Notes: generated by a model not told the origin, from the letters alone. Positions 35,759 to 44,925 are shown, counted from the first letter of the stretch. The stretch: 64,000 nucleotides of DNA from Segatella albensis DSM 11370 = JCM 12258 (GCF_000426565.1 NZ_AUFP01000008.1:82412-146411); one strand, 5' to 3'. Program-made: numbers and translations.

Positions 35759-37537
35759 ATGATGGTAAAAAATCCCCTTTTCATCGTAAAGATTGCTATA
35801 GGATTGATTGTTGTTTCAGCAATTTCTCCATCCTTGGCTCAGAAGCGAAAAAGTAAAAAGGTCATCATAGAGAGATATGATGATACTTTAAGCGAGAACA
35901 CAAAGGAACGTTACAATTATTTCTTTGTGGAGGCTTCCCGTCAACAATCTTTAGGAAAATATGATAGGGCATTCGATTTGTTGAATCATGCCATTTCTTT
36001 GAATCCGAAGGGTGCTGAGGCTTATTATAACAGAGCTATGTATTTCTCTTCTTTGAAGAATGATTCTCTGGCTTTAGCCGACTTACTGACAGCAGCTCGA
36101 TTGAATCCTGAGAATACTACTTATCAGGAGCGAATAGCACAGTATTATCTGGGTTCTCAGAAGTATGATCAGGCTATCGTAGCTTATGAAGCCCTTTATG
36201 ACCATACCCGAGACAATCTCGAAGCCTTGCAAATTCTTTTGCAACTATATCAGCAGAATAAAGATTATAACAAGATGATTAAGACGATAAACCGTCTTGA
36301 GGTCTTGGAGGGGGAAAGTGAGAAGACGGCACTTTCCAAAGTGAGCATTTATGAGAAGAAAGGAGACAAAAAGGCGGCTTATAAAGAACTGAAGTCTTTG
36401 GTGAATCGTCATCCTTTGGATGCCAGTTATAAGATAAAACTGGGAAACTGGCTGATACAGAATAAGAAACAGAAAGAAGGCTTAAAATATTTCAGGGAAG
36501 TGCTGAAGGAAGAACCTGATAATAATGATGCTCAGGTCTCTTTGCATTACTATTATCAAGTAACGCATCAGGATTCTTTGGCTAATCAGTTACTGAATAA
36601 GATTTTGCTTAGTAGTAAAACTTCTATGCAAACTAAAGCAATCATGATGCGCAGTTTTATTCAGGAGAATGAACAACATGGTGGTGATTCTACTGTCGTG
36701 TTGAATCTCTTCAATAGGGTACTGGCTTCGTCTCAGACAGATGCGGGAATGGCCGAACTCAAGGCTGCATACATGACAGTAAAGCAGATGCCGATGGATT
36801 CAATCAATCAAGCATATCATCAGGTGCTCCAGATTGCTCCGGATAATGCAAATGCGCGATTGAGTATTATCCAGAATTTGTGGGCGGAGAAGAAATATGA
36901 TGCTGTTATTGAAATGTGTAAGCCTGCACAGGAATATAATCCCGATGAAATGGCCTTTTATTATTTCGAGGGTCTTGCATATTATCAGAAAGAAGATAAT
37001 GATGCAGCACTTTCTGCCTTTAAACGCGGAGTCTCCCAAATCAATGCTCAAAGTAATGCGGAAATGGTATCAGACTTCTATGCTCTGATGGGAGATATCT
37101 TGCAACAGAAAGGGAACTCCAAGGAAGCTTATGCCGCGTATGACAGTTGTCTGCAATGGAAGGATGATAACATTGGATGCCTGAACAACTATGCTTACTA
37201 TCTCAGTTTAGAGAACAAAAATTTATCAAAGGCAGAACAGATGAGCTATAAGACGGTGAAGGCAGAGCCGAAAAATTCTACTTATCTCGATACTTATGCC
37301 TGGATATTGTTTATGGAGAAACGTTATTCTGAAGCGAGAATCTATATCGATCAGGCAATGAACAACATGGATTCTATTTCTTCGAATAATGTCATTCCTG
37401 AGCATGCCGGCGATATCTATTTTATGATGGGTGAAACGGATAAGGCTGTTGGATATTGGAAAAAGGCTTTGGATATGGGCAATAAATCTACGATTTTGCC
37501 GAAGAAAGTATTATATAGGAAATATTTAAAAGAATAA
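35759..37537 (+). CDS. Secreted tetratricopeptide repeat protein
   Basis: A 592-residue protein with a signal peptide (about 1-28, ending SLAQ) followed by many TPR-like helical pairs, for example KYDRAFDLLNHAISLNPKGA near 62-81 and YDAVIEMCKPAQEYNPDEMA later. Two in-frame ATG codons start it; the second at 35762 is equally plausible. TPR arrays act as protein-binding scaffolds, here in the periplasm or at the outer membrane. Neighbours downstream are a DUF4292 lipoprotein (6 bp gap) and an EnvC-like protein, which suggests an envelope task. The partner is not known. Confidence 0.88.
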   Translation: MMVKNPLFIVKIAIGLIVVSAISPSLAQKRKSKKVIIERYDDTLSENTKERYNYFFVEASRQQSLGKYDRAFDLLNHAISLNPKGAEAYYNRAMYFSSLKNDSLALADLLTAARLNPENTTYQERIAQYYLGSQKYDQAIVAYEALYDHTRDNLEALQILLQLYQQNKDYNKMIKTINRLEVLEGESEKTALSKVSIYEKKGDKKAAYKELKSLVNRHPLDASYKIKLGNWLIQNKKQKEGLKYFREVLKEEPDNNDAQVSLHYYYQVTHQDSLANQLLNKILLSSKTSMQTKAIMMRSFIQENEQHGGDSTVVLNLFNRVLASSQTDAGMAELKAAYMTVKQMPMDSINQAYHQVLQIAPDNANARLSIIQNLWAEKKYDAVIEMCKPAQEYNPDEMAFYYFEGLAYYQKEDNDAALSAFKRGVSQINAQSNAEMVSDFYALMGDILQQKGNSKEAYAAYDSCLQWKDDNIGCLNNYAYYLSLENKNLSKAEQMSYKTVKAEPKNSTYLDTYAWILFMEKRYSEARIYIDQAMNNMDSISSNNVIPEHAGDIYFMMGETDKAVGYWKKALDMGNKSTILPKKVLYRKYLKE

Positions 37538-37543
37538 TAGAGC

Positions 37544-38440
37544 ATGAAAGTATCTTCAATCATAAAAGTTCTAATGGTGGGATTACCTTTGGCATTTTCC
37601 TCTTGTGGTTCTCATAAGGCATTAGTGAGTGATTCTGCTCAGCATACTGAGAAACAACAGGCTACAACTACAGATAGTAAAAGCCAAAAACTGATATTCC
37701 TACAGAAGGTTTCGGATAATCAAGTTTATGCTAAAAATATCGTTGGTAATATGACATTCCATCTTGAGGCTGGAAGCAAAAGTGTGACGTTGCCAGCTTC
37801 TCTTCATATGCGTAAGGATCAGGTGGTGAGAATCCAGCTGATGATTCCTATCTTGGGAAGCGAGATTGGAAGATTAGAATTTACTCCGGATCACGTACTT
37901 ATCGTAGATCGTATGCATAAGGAGTATATACAGGCGAAATACGATGAAGTGGACTTTCTGAAGCGTCAGGGCATCAACTTTTATTCTTTGCAAGCTCTTT
38001 TCTGGAATCAACTTTTACTTCCTGGTAATAAAGAAGTTTCAGAATCAGATCTTTCCAAGTTTACAGTAGGAGAACAGGATGCTTCTAGTCAGATGATCCC
38101 TATCAGTTTTAAAAACGGGGAGATGCTGTATAAATGGAATGCAGAGGCCAGAAGTGGTCAGATTAAGGAAGCTCATGTGACATACAATAGTAAGCAAAAT
38201 GGCAAGTCTGTTTTACTTATGAAATATTCTGATTTCAGAAATGTTGGGGTAAAGCAATTCCCAGCATCCCAATCTTTGCGACTCTCTACACAAGTGGGGC
38301 AGAAGCAACAGAATATGCAAGTAAATCTGGAATTGGATGAAGTGACAACAAAAAGCGATTGGAAGGTGGAAACGGAGATCTCGAGTAAATATAAGAAAGT
38401 GGCTCCAGAAGATGTAATTGGAAAATTGATGAAATTGTAA
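37544..38440 (+). CDS. DUF4292 family lipoprotein
   Basis: A 298-residue lipoprotein: the signal peptide ends in the lipobox AFSSC with Cys21. The rest is beta-rich and resembles the LolA/LolB-like fold proposed for DUF4292 proteins, with MTFHLEAGSKSVTLPASLHMRKD-like strands near residues 68-90. A LolB-like role in lipoprotein insertion is a hypothesis only. Its stop shares one base with the next start (TAATG), so the EnvC-like gene is probably coupled to it. The operon is dut - TPR - DUF4292 - EnvC-like. Confidence 0.85.
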   Translation: MKVSSIIKVLMVGLPLAFSSCGSHKALVSDSAQHTEKQQATTTDSKSQKLIFLQKVSDNQVYAKNIVGNMTFHLEAGSKSVTLPASLHMRKDQVVRIQLMIPILGSEIGRLEFTPDHVLIVDRMHKEYIQAKYDEVDFLKRQGINFYSLQALFWNQLLLPGNKEVSESDLSKFTVGEQDASSQMIPISFKNGEMLYKWNAEARSGQIKEAHVTYNSKQNGKSVLLMKYSDFRNVGVKQFPASQSLRLSTQVGQKQQNMQVNLELDEVTTKSDWKVETEISSKYKKVAPEDVIGKLMKL

Positions 38441-40104
38441 TGAGAAAAATAATTATCATATTGTTGATACTTACTTTTGGAAATAGTGCTTATTCCCAGA
38501 ATAAGAAAAGTCAACCAAAGAAAAACCATACCGTTCAAAAACAAGTTCCTAAAAAGCAGGTCCAAAGTGGGAAAAAAGGTAATCTCCAGAAGATTTACAT
38601 GACTTCTTCGATTAGAGGACTTCAGGGACAGCGTGCTTCTATTCAGAAGAAAATCAAAGAACAAGAATTGGCTTTAAGCAAGAATAAGGCAGATGTAGAG
38701 GAACGCTTGCAGAAACTACTTGTTATCAATAGTGAAATTGATCAGCGACAAAAGAATATTGAAGGTATACAGCAGGATATTACTCATCTTGAGGGTAATA
38801 TCGGTATCTTGAAAAGTCAGTTGAAGACTTTGGAAAAGCAGTTGCAGGATCGCAAGAATAAGTATATCAGTAGTATGCGATATATGTCGCGCCGACATAA
38901 TCTACAAGACAAACTGATGTTCATCTTTAGTGCCAAGAATCTGGCTCAGATGTATCGTCGTTTCCAGTTTATCCGCCAGTATTCTTCTTATCAGAAGGCT
39001 CAGGGTGAGATGGTACAGGCCAAACAACTAGAGATCAATGATAAGCATAAACAATTAGAAACAGTAAAAGGTCATAAAAATAACTTGTTGAATAAAGGTC
39101 AACAGGAAAAACTACAACTGCAAGGTAAGCAGACAGAACAGCAAGAAGTTGTAAAAGGGCTGCAGCAACAGCAAAAGACAATTCAGAGCATCATAGACCA
39201 ACAGCGCCAGAAGGATGCAGCTCTGAATGCTCAGATTGATCGTTTGGTCGCTCGGGAAATTGCTAAAGCTCGTGCTCGTGCTGCTGCAGAGGCTAAAAAA
39301 CGTGCCGCTGCTGCGGAAGCAGCAAGAAAGCGTGCTGCAGAACTTGCTCGAAAGAAGGCTGCTGCTGAGGCTGCTGCGCGAGAGAATGCACGAAGGATTG
39401 CAGAGGCCAAAGCCCGTGAGGAAAAGTTGAGAGCAGAAGCTGCGGCTGCAGCAAAGGCCGCTGAAGAGGCTCGACGTGCTCAGGCTGCCGCAGAAGCACA
39501 GAAACGTGCTGCTGCAGAACAACAAGCAAGACAGGCTGCTATACGAAAAGCTCAGGCAGAACAGGCTGCCAAAGAAGCTGAGGCTGCCCGTGTCGCTGCA
39601 GAACGAAAGGCTGCTGCTGATAAGGAACGTAGTGCCCAGGCAATTTCTAAGGCACGCGAAGAAGCTGAGGAAGCCAATAATTTCAGTACGGTGGATCGTA
39701 TGATGTCGAATGGCTTTGAAAGTAATCGTGGTAGATTACCTATGCCTATCACCGGAAGTTATCGTATTGTCAGCCACTTTGGGCAACACTCTGTAGAGGG
39801 ACTGAAAGGCGTAACTCTCGATAACAAAGGTATTAATATCTTAGGAAAACCTGGGTGTGTGGCAAGAGCTGTTTATGACGGAGAAGTTAGTGCCGTAACT
39901 GGTTATCGTGGAACATGGGTTGTTATGGTACGACATGGCGAATACATCTCTGTATACTGTAATCTGAAATCTGTATCAGTAAGGACAGGACAGAGAGTAA
40001 GTACTCGTCAGGCTTTGGGTGCAGTAGGAACGGATAATATTCTACAATTCCAATTGCGTAAGGAGTTCTCGAAACTGAACCCAGAGGTTTGGTTGGGCAG
40101 ATAA
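38440..40104 (+). CDS. EnvC-like protein with long coiled coil and degenerate LytM (M23) domain
   Basis: A 554-residue secreted protein: signal peptide (about 1-20), a coiled coil (about 55-265), an Ala/Lys/Glu/Arg-rich helix (about 270-412) resembling TolA, and a C-terminal LytM domain (about 435-554). The M23 zinc ligands are absent: the HxGxD stretch reads NKGIN at 462-466, the YxHL stretch reads YCNL, and the HLHF stretch reads ILQF at 524-527. Like EnvC and NlpD of Gram-negative bacteria it should therefore activate cell-wall amidases rather than cut peptidoglycan itself. It is the last gene of the dut operon and ends 1 bp from the converging M20 gene. Confidence 0.88.
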   Translation: MRKIIIILLILTFGNSAYSQNKKSQPKKNHTVQKQVPKKQVQSGKKGNLQKIYMTSSIRGLQGQRASIQKKIKEQELALSKNKADVEERLQKLLVINSEIDQRQKNIEGIQQDITHLEGNIGILKSQLKTLEKQLQDRKNKYISSMRYMSRRHNLQDKLMFIFSAKNLAQMYRRFQFIRQYSSYQKAQGEMVQAKQLEINDKHKQLETVKGHKNNLLNKGQQEKLQLQGKQTEQQEVVKGLQQQQKTIQSIIDQQRQKDAALNAQIDRLVAREIAKARARAAAEAKKRAAAAEAARKRAAELARKKAAAEAAARENARRIAEAKAREEKLRAEAAAAAKAAEEARRAQAAAEAQKRAAAEQQARQAAIRKAQAEQAAKEAEAARVAAERKAAADKERSAQAISKAREEAEEANNFSTVDRMMSNGFESNRGRLPMPITGSYRIVSHFGQHSVEGLKGVTLDNKGINILGKPGCVARAVYDGEVSAVTGYRGTWVVMVRHGEYISVYCNLKSVSVRTGQRVSTRQALGAVGTDNILQFQLRKEFSKLNPEVWLGR

Positions 40105-40105
40105 A

Positions 40106-41167
40106 TTATAGGATAGCGCCATTGAGTAAAAGAAAATATTGCTTAATGGCGTTTCTTATTTCCTCGATTTTGATGTATTCATCGGCAGAATGACTTCTTG
40201 ATGAGTTCCCCGGTCCAAGTTTGAATGAAGGGAAAGGCATTAATGCTTGATCACTAAGCGTAGGACTTCCAAAAGGTTGCATTCCCATCTCAATACATTT
40301 CTGTATCAAAGGATGCTGGAGATCTATGTGCGAAGATTTAAGTCTGAAAGAATGAGCCTTGCATTCGCATGACACATGTTTGCGGATGAAGTCGTATACA
40401 TCCTCATTGTCGTAGAACTCGTTTGTACGAATGTCAACGAGAGCTTTACATTCATCGGGGATAACATTATGTTGCGTCCCCGCATGTACGACAGTAACCG
40501 TCATCTTTGTAGGACCAAGGAAATCACTGATCTTCTTGAATTTATAATCTCTGATCCATGTAAGATCATCCAAGATTTCGTAGATAGCATTCTTTCCCTC
40601 GTTTCTAGCTGCGTGTCCACTTACCCCATGAGCAATCAAGTCTATTACCATTAGCCCCTTTTCAGCTACGGCAGGTTGCATTCCGGTAGGTTCTCCAACA
40701 ATGGCGATGTCTATTTCGGGTAATAGGGGAAGTACCGAAGCAATACCGTTTGCTCCGGAAATCTCCTCTTCAGATGAAGCAAGATAGATGTAATTATAGT
40801 TTTGCTCTTCTTCTGATAAGAGTCTGAAAATTTGCAGTAAAGATACCAGACCACCGCCACAATCGTTACTTCCTAAACCATAAAGTCTTTCGTCCTCTAT
40901 TATAGGAAGGAAAGGATCCTTAGTCCATGAAGTCGTTGGCTTTACGGTATCGATATGCGCATTGAGTAATAGAGTCTTTTTGTTATGGTCCCAATGATCC
41001 GAGAGCGTCCATATGTTATTACCCGATCTATGCGTCTTATATCCATATTTACAAAGAGTAAACTCGATGATATCAGCAGCTTTCTCCTCTTGTCTGCTGA
41101 TTGATGGTGTTGCAATTAGTTTTTTCAGTAATTCAACAGCCTCTAGTGTATAATCTTCTTGTTTCAT
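40106..41167 (-). CDS. M20-family metallohydrolase (ArgE/DapE type)
   Basis: A 353-residue cytosolic zinc hydrolase. Metal-binding residues are visible: His71 and Asp73 in LNAHIDTV, Asp102 in GSNDCGGG, the Glu pair in SSEEEISG near 131-138, and a late His in NSSRSHSADEYI. A dimerisation domain is inserted at about 165-275. Family members cleave N-acyl groups from amino acids; in Bacteroidota, acetyl- or succinyl-ornithine deacylation for arginine synthesis is a common role. No arginine genes are near, so the substrate is not settled. A TATCTTTG box at 41176-41183 lies only 8 bp before the start. Confidence 0.88.
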   Translation of the reverse strand: MKQEDYTLEAVELLKKLIATPSISRQEEKAADIIEFTLCKYGYKTHRSGNNIWTLSDHWDHNKKTLLLNAHIDTVKPTTSWTKDPFLPIIEDERLYGLGSNDCGGGLVSLLQIFRLLSEEEQNYNYIYLASSEEEISGANGIASVLPLLPEIDIAIVGEPTGMQPAVAEKGLMVIDLIAHGVSGHAARNEGKNAIYEILDDLTWIRDYKFKKISDFLGPTKMTVTVVHAGTQHNVIPDECKALVDIRTNEFYDNEDVYDFIRKHVSCECKAHSFRLKSSHIDLQHPLIQKCIEMGMQPFGSPTLSDQALMPFPSFKLGPGNSSRSHSADEYIKIEEIRNAIKQYFLLLNGAIL

Positions 41168-41235
41168 ATCAGAGACAAAGATAGTAAAAAGTTTGCGTTA
41201 TATACCCTTCATGCCACAGTTTTGGCATAAAAAAT

Positions 41236-41266
41236 TTTGTTTTGTTGTTGATTTACATTATCTTTG
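41236..41266 (+). promoter_or_regulatory. Promoter of acyl-CoA synthetase gene
   Basis: TTTG (41236-41239), 19 bp, then TATCTTTG (41259-41266) match the Bacteroidota consensus; the start codon is 22 bp downstream. Confidence 0.85.
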
Positions 41267-41288
41267 CATAAAATAAAACGATAAGCTT

Positions 41289-43097
41289 ATGCAGACAAGA
41301 TGTCATCTTTCAGTACTGATTCATGAACAGGCAAAAAAATATGGAGATAAGCCAGCATTGACTTTTAGAAATTTTGGAAGTTTAAAATGGAAGACAGTGT
41401 CATGGAATCAGTTCTCTCTGAGAGTAAAGCAAGTTAGTAATGCTTTATTAAACCTTGGAGCGAAGCCACAGGAGAATATTGCTGTTTTTTCACAGAATTG
41501 TATACACTATCTTTATACCGATTTTGGTGCTTATGGTGATAGAATAGTTTCTATACCATTCTATGCCACGAGTAGCGAACAGCAGATTCAATATATGGTA
41601 AATGACGCTCAGGTTCGTTTCCTTTTTGTAGGCGAGCAGGAGCAATACGACAAGGCACATAGAATCTTTGCCTTGTGTCCTTCTTTGGAGAGAATCATCA
41701 TCTTTGACAGAAGTGTACGTATCAGTACCCATGATCCAGCTGCACTTTACTTTGAAGATTTCCTTAAACTTGGTGAAAACCTTCCACGACAGAGCGAGGT
41801 TGAAGAATGTTGGCGTCAGGCTAGTGGGGATGATATTTGTAATATTCTATACACCAGTGGTACAACAGGCGATAGCAAGGGTGTTGTATTGACATATAGC
41901 CAGTATGCTGCTGCACTTGAGGGAAACGACGAATGTGTCCCTGTAGGCGAGAAGGATCGTGTGATCAACTTTTTACCATTTACACATATTTTTGAGCGTG
42001 GATGGGCATATTTGGCCTTGTCAGAAGGAGCACAGATGATAATCAATACTTATCCAAAGGAAATTCAGGAAAGTATGCGCCAGACACATCCTACCTGTAT
42101 GAGTTCTGTACCTCGCTTCTGGGAAAAGGTATATATTGCAGTAAAATCTAAGATTGACAATTCAAGTGCATGGCAGAGGAAGATCTTTAAGCATGCCTTG
42201 GCAGTCGGTCGCAAGCGCAATATAGAATATCTTAGTCGTGGTCGTCGTGTGCCTTTAACTTTGGAATTGGAATATCAGATCATCAATAAATCAATTTTGA
42301 GTCTTGTCAGAAAGCAGATAGGATTAGAGAATGCAAATATCTTCCCGACTGCAGGTGCTTATGTTTCACCGGAAGTTGAGGAATTTGTACATTCCATCGG
42401 TATTTTCATGATCGTAGGCTATGGTCTTACAGAGAGTTTGGCTACTGTATCTTGTGACCATCGAGATAAGCCTTATACAATAGGTTCTGTAGGTAGACCA
42501 ATTTCCAGTATAGAAATTAAAATAGGCGATGATGATGAAATCTTGCTTAAGGGTCCTACGATTACTCGAGGCTATTATCATCGAGACAATATTAATGCAA
42601 AAGCCTTTGATAAGGATGGATTTTTCCATACGGGTGATGCAGGATATTTGAAAGATGGCGAGCTCTACTTAAAAGAAAGAATCAAGGATCTTTTCAAGAC
42701 TTCTAATGGTAAGTATATTGCTCCGCAACAGGTGGAAGCATTACTGTTAGTAGATAAATACATTGATCAGGTTGCAGTGATAGCCGATCAGCGTAAGTTT
42801 GTCTCAGCATTAGTAGTACCGGAGTTTAGAATTCTTGAGGAATATGCTCGTGAAAATAGAATAAAGTTTGAGACGCGAGAGGATCTCTGTAATAATGAGA
42901 AAATCCAAAAGATGATGATGGAACGTATCAGTACCTTGCAACAGGGACTGGCACATTATGAGCAAATCAAACGAATGACATTGCTTCCGCATCATTTTTC
43001 GATGGAATCTGGTGAATTGACGAATACATTGAAATTGAAGCGCCCTGTAATCAATAAAGTCTATAAGGATGTTATTGATAGGATGTATGCAGAATAA
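41289..43097 (+). CDS. Long-chain acyl-CoA synthetase (AMP-binding)
   Basis: A 602-residue adenylate-forming enzyme that activates fatty acids to acyl-CoA. Core motifs are LYTSGTTGDSKGVVLT near 187-202 (P-loop-like), VGYGLTESLATVS near 375-387, HTGDAGYLKDGELYL near 442-456 and KTSNGKYIAPQQVE near 464-477. The length and motif pattern are of the long-chain type. Bacteroidota carry several paralogues; some serve lipid recycling rather than beta-oxidation. It has its own consensus promoter, and prfB follows after 24 bp. Confidence 0.9.
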   Translation: MQTRCHLSVLIHEQAKKYGDKPALTFRNFGSLKWKTVSWNQFSLRVKQVSNALLNLGAKPQENIAVFSQNCIHYLYTDFGAYGDRIVSIPFYATSSEQQIQYMVNDAQVRFLFVGEQEQYDKAHRIFALCPSLERIIIFDRSVRISTHDPAALYFEDFLKLGENLPRQSEVEECWRQASGDDICNILYTSGTTGDSKGVVLTYSQYAAALEGNDECVPVGEKDRVINFLPFTHIFERGWAYLALSEGAQMIINTYPKEIQESMRQTHPTCMSSVPRFWEKVYIAVKSKIDNSSAWQRKIFKHALAVGRKRNIEYLSRGRRVPLTLELEYQIINKSILSLVRKQIGLENANIFPTAGAYVSPEVEEFVHSIGIFMIVGYGLTESLATVSCDHRDKPYTIGSVGRPISSIEIKIGDDDEILLKGPTITRGYYHRDNINAKAFDKDGFFHTGDAGYLKDGELYLKERIKDLFKTSNGKYIAPQQVEALLLVDKYIDQVAVIADQRKFVSALVVPEFRILEEYARENRIKFETREDLCNNEKIQKMMMERISTLQQGLAHYEQIKRMTLLPHHFSMESGELTNTLKLKRPVINKVYKDVIDRMYAE

Positions 43098-43121
43098 TTG
43101 TTGAATATAGAATAATAAAAA

Positions 43122-44252
43122 GTGATAACAGCAGATCAGTTAAAAGATGTAGTGGATCGTGTGGGTGCATTGCATCATTATCTAAATATTGATAGAAAAC
43201 AGGTAGAGTTCGAAGAAGAACAACTTAGAACTCAGGCTCCAGACTTTTGGGACGATCCTAAAAGAGCTGAAGCGCAGATGAAGAAAGTAAAAGGAATAGA
43301 GAAATGGCTCAAAGGATATCAGGAAGTAAAGAACTTTGCTGATGAGTTGCAATTGGCTTTCGACTTCTATAAAGACGAGATGGTTACGGAGGAAGAAGTT
43401 GATGCAGACTATGATAAAGCGATTAAAGCCATTGAAGAACTTGAGCTGATGAACATGCTTCGTCAGGAAGAGGATTCCATGGATGCAGTATTGAAAATCA
43501 ACTCTGGTGCTGGTGGCACGGAGAGCCAGGATTGGGCTTCTATGCTTATGCGTATGTATACGAGATGGTCAGAGGCTCATGGTTACAAAGTGAAAATTAC
43601 CAATCTACAAGATGGTGATGAAGCCGGAATCAAGAGCGTAGAGATGACCATAGAAGGTGGTGAATATGCTTATGGATTCCTAAAGAGTGAGAATGGTGTT
43701 CATCGTTTAGTACGTGTCTCACCTTATAATGCACAAGGCAAGCGTATGACGAGTTTTGCCAGTGTCTTTGTCACACCACTGGTAGATGATACCATCGAAA
43801 TCTATGTTGATCCAGCCAAGGTAAGTTGGGATACATTCCGTTCTAGTGGTGCTGGTGGTCAGAATGTAAATAAGGTGGAGTCGGGTGTCCGACTGAGATA
43901 TCAGTATGAAGATCCTGATACCGGCGAGAAAGAAGAAATTCTTATCGAGAATACCGAGACAAGAGACCAGCCTAAGAACCGTGCCAAGGCAATGCTGCTC
44001 TTGAAGAGTCAGTTGTATGATAGGGCACTGAAGAAGAAACAGGCCGAACAAGCAAAGGTCGAGGCTGGAAAGAAAAAGATAGAATGGGGTAGTCAGATTC
44101 GAAGTTATGTCTTTGACGATCGTCGTGTAAAAGATCATCGCACAGGTTATCAAACCTCAGATGTCGATGGCGTCATGGATGGAAAGATAGACGATTTCAT
44201 CAAGTCGTATCTGATGGAGTTTGCCGCTTCTGATGCAGAAAAGGAAGATTAA
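43122..44252 (+). CDS. prfB: Peptide chain release factor 2
   Basis: A 376-residue class I release factor for UGA and UAA stops. The catalytic GGQ is at 245-247 (SSGAGGQNVNK). The stop-recognition tripeptide, normally Ser-Pro-Phe, reads Ser200-Pro201-Tyr202. The start codon is GTG at 43122; upstream in-frame stops rule out an earlier start. The reading frame is continuous through the region where many prfB genes need a programmed +1 shift: codons 20-22 read TAT CTA AAT, with no CTTTGA. So translation of this gene is not autoregulated by frameshifting. Confidence 0.96.
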   Translation: MITADQLKDVVDRVGALHHYLNIDRKQVEFEEEQLRTQAPDFWDDPKRAEAQMKKVKGIEKWLKGYQEVKNFADELQLAFDFYKDEMVTEEEVDADYDKAIKAIEELELMNMLRQEEDSMDAVLKINSGAGGTESQDWASMLMRMYTRWSEAHGYKVKITNLQDGDEAGIKSVEMTIEGGEYAYGFLKSENGVHRLVRVSPYNAQGKRMTSFASVFVTPLVDDTIEIYVDPAKVSWDTFRSSGAGGQNVNKVESGVRLRYQYEDPDTGEKEEILIENTETRDQPKNRAKAMLLLKSQLYDRALKKKQAEQAKVEAGKKKIEWGSQIRSYVFDDRRVKDHRTGYQTSDVDGVMDGKIDDFIKSYLMEFAASDAEKED

Positions 44253-44273
44253 TAACCTATAATAATTAAAACT

Positions 44274-44420
44274 ATGAGTAGTAATAAAGATTTAAGAAGA
44301 GCAAAGCATGCTGCTTACGAAAAAAAGCAAGAAGAGAAAGGTAAGCGAATCGTTAATTGGATTTTCGCAGGCTTGATAATTCTAGCTATTATCTTTATGA
44401 TTGCTTCAATGAGCATGTAA
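44274..44420 (+). CDS. Small membrane protein, 48 residues, unknown function
   Basis: A short open frame with ATG start and TAA stop. Residues 1-25 are strongly charged (MSSNKDLRRAKHAAYEKKQE, then EKGKR), followed by one hydrophobic helix (about 27-45, WIFAGLIILAIIFMIASM). This layout is typical of real single-pass microproteins. It lies 21 bp after prfB and 4 bp before the CYTH gene on the same strand, with no room for a separate promoter, so it is probably part of that operon. No function is recognised. Confidence 0.7.
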   Translation: MSSNKDLRRAKHAAYEKKQEEKGKRIVNWIFAGLIILAIIFMIASMSM

Positions 44421-44424
44421 GCAG

Positions 44425-44925
44425 ATGAGTGGAATAGAAATAGAAAGAAAGTTTTTAGTTAGAAAAGGCGATGCTTATAAAAGCGCCGCCTTTTCAAGTA
44501 GTCGTATCAAACAAGGATACATACCAGCTCAAGGGGCTACGGTGAGGATTCGTGTACGTGATAAACAAGGTTTCCTCACAATTAAAGGAAAAAGCTATAA
44601 TGGAGGTATGTCTCGTTATGAATTCGAAAAAGAGATAACACCAGACGAGGCTGAGAATCTCCTGAAGCTCTGTCAAGGTGGCCTTATAGATAAAACACGC
44701 TATTTAGTGAAGGTAGGTTCTCATGTTTTTGAAGTTGATGAGTTTTATGGAGAGAACCAAGGGTTGGTAATGGCAGAAGTTGAACTGAAAGATGAAAATG
44801 AGGAATACGAGAAACCATCATTTGTTGGCTTGGAAGTTACAGGCGATCATAGGTTTTATAATTCCCATCTGCTTACTCATCCCTTCTCAGAGTGGAAAGA
44901 CACTTTGCCAGAAGAATACCGATAA
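44425..44925 (+). CDS. CYTH domain-containing protein
   Basis: A 166-residue protein of the CYTH / triphosphate tunnel metalloenzyme family. The diagnostic ExExK is Glu5-Glu7-Lys9 (MSGIEIERKFLV), with alternating basic and acidic strands after it, such as VRIRVRDKQGFLTIKGK near 41-57 and YEFEKEI near 64-70. Single-domain bacterial members are often tripolyphosphatases; adenylate cyclase activity occurs in a few. It follows the 48-residue membrane protein by 4 bp and its last 53 bases overlap the converging VanZ-like gene. Confidence 0.88.
   Translation: MSGIEIERKFLVRKGDAYKSAAFSSSRIKQGYIPAQGATVRIRVRDKQGFLTIKGKSYNGGMSRYEFEKEITPDEAENLLKLCQGGLIDKTRYLVKVGSHVFEVDEFYGENQGLVMAEVELKDENEEYEKPSFVGLEVTGDHRFYNSHLLTHPFSEWKDTLPEEYR

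Noticed and set aside
43122..43200. Programmed +1 frameshift in prfB
   Set aside because: The frame is continuous and the CTTTGA slip site is absent.
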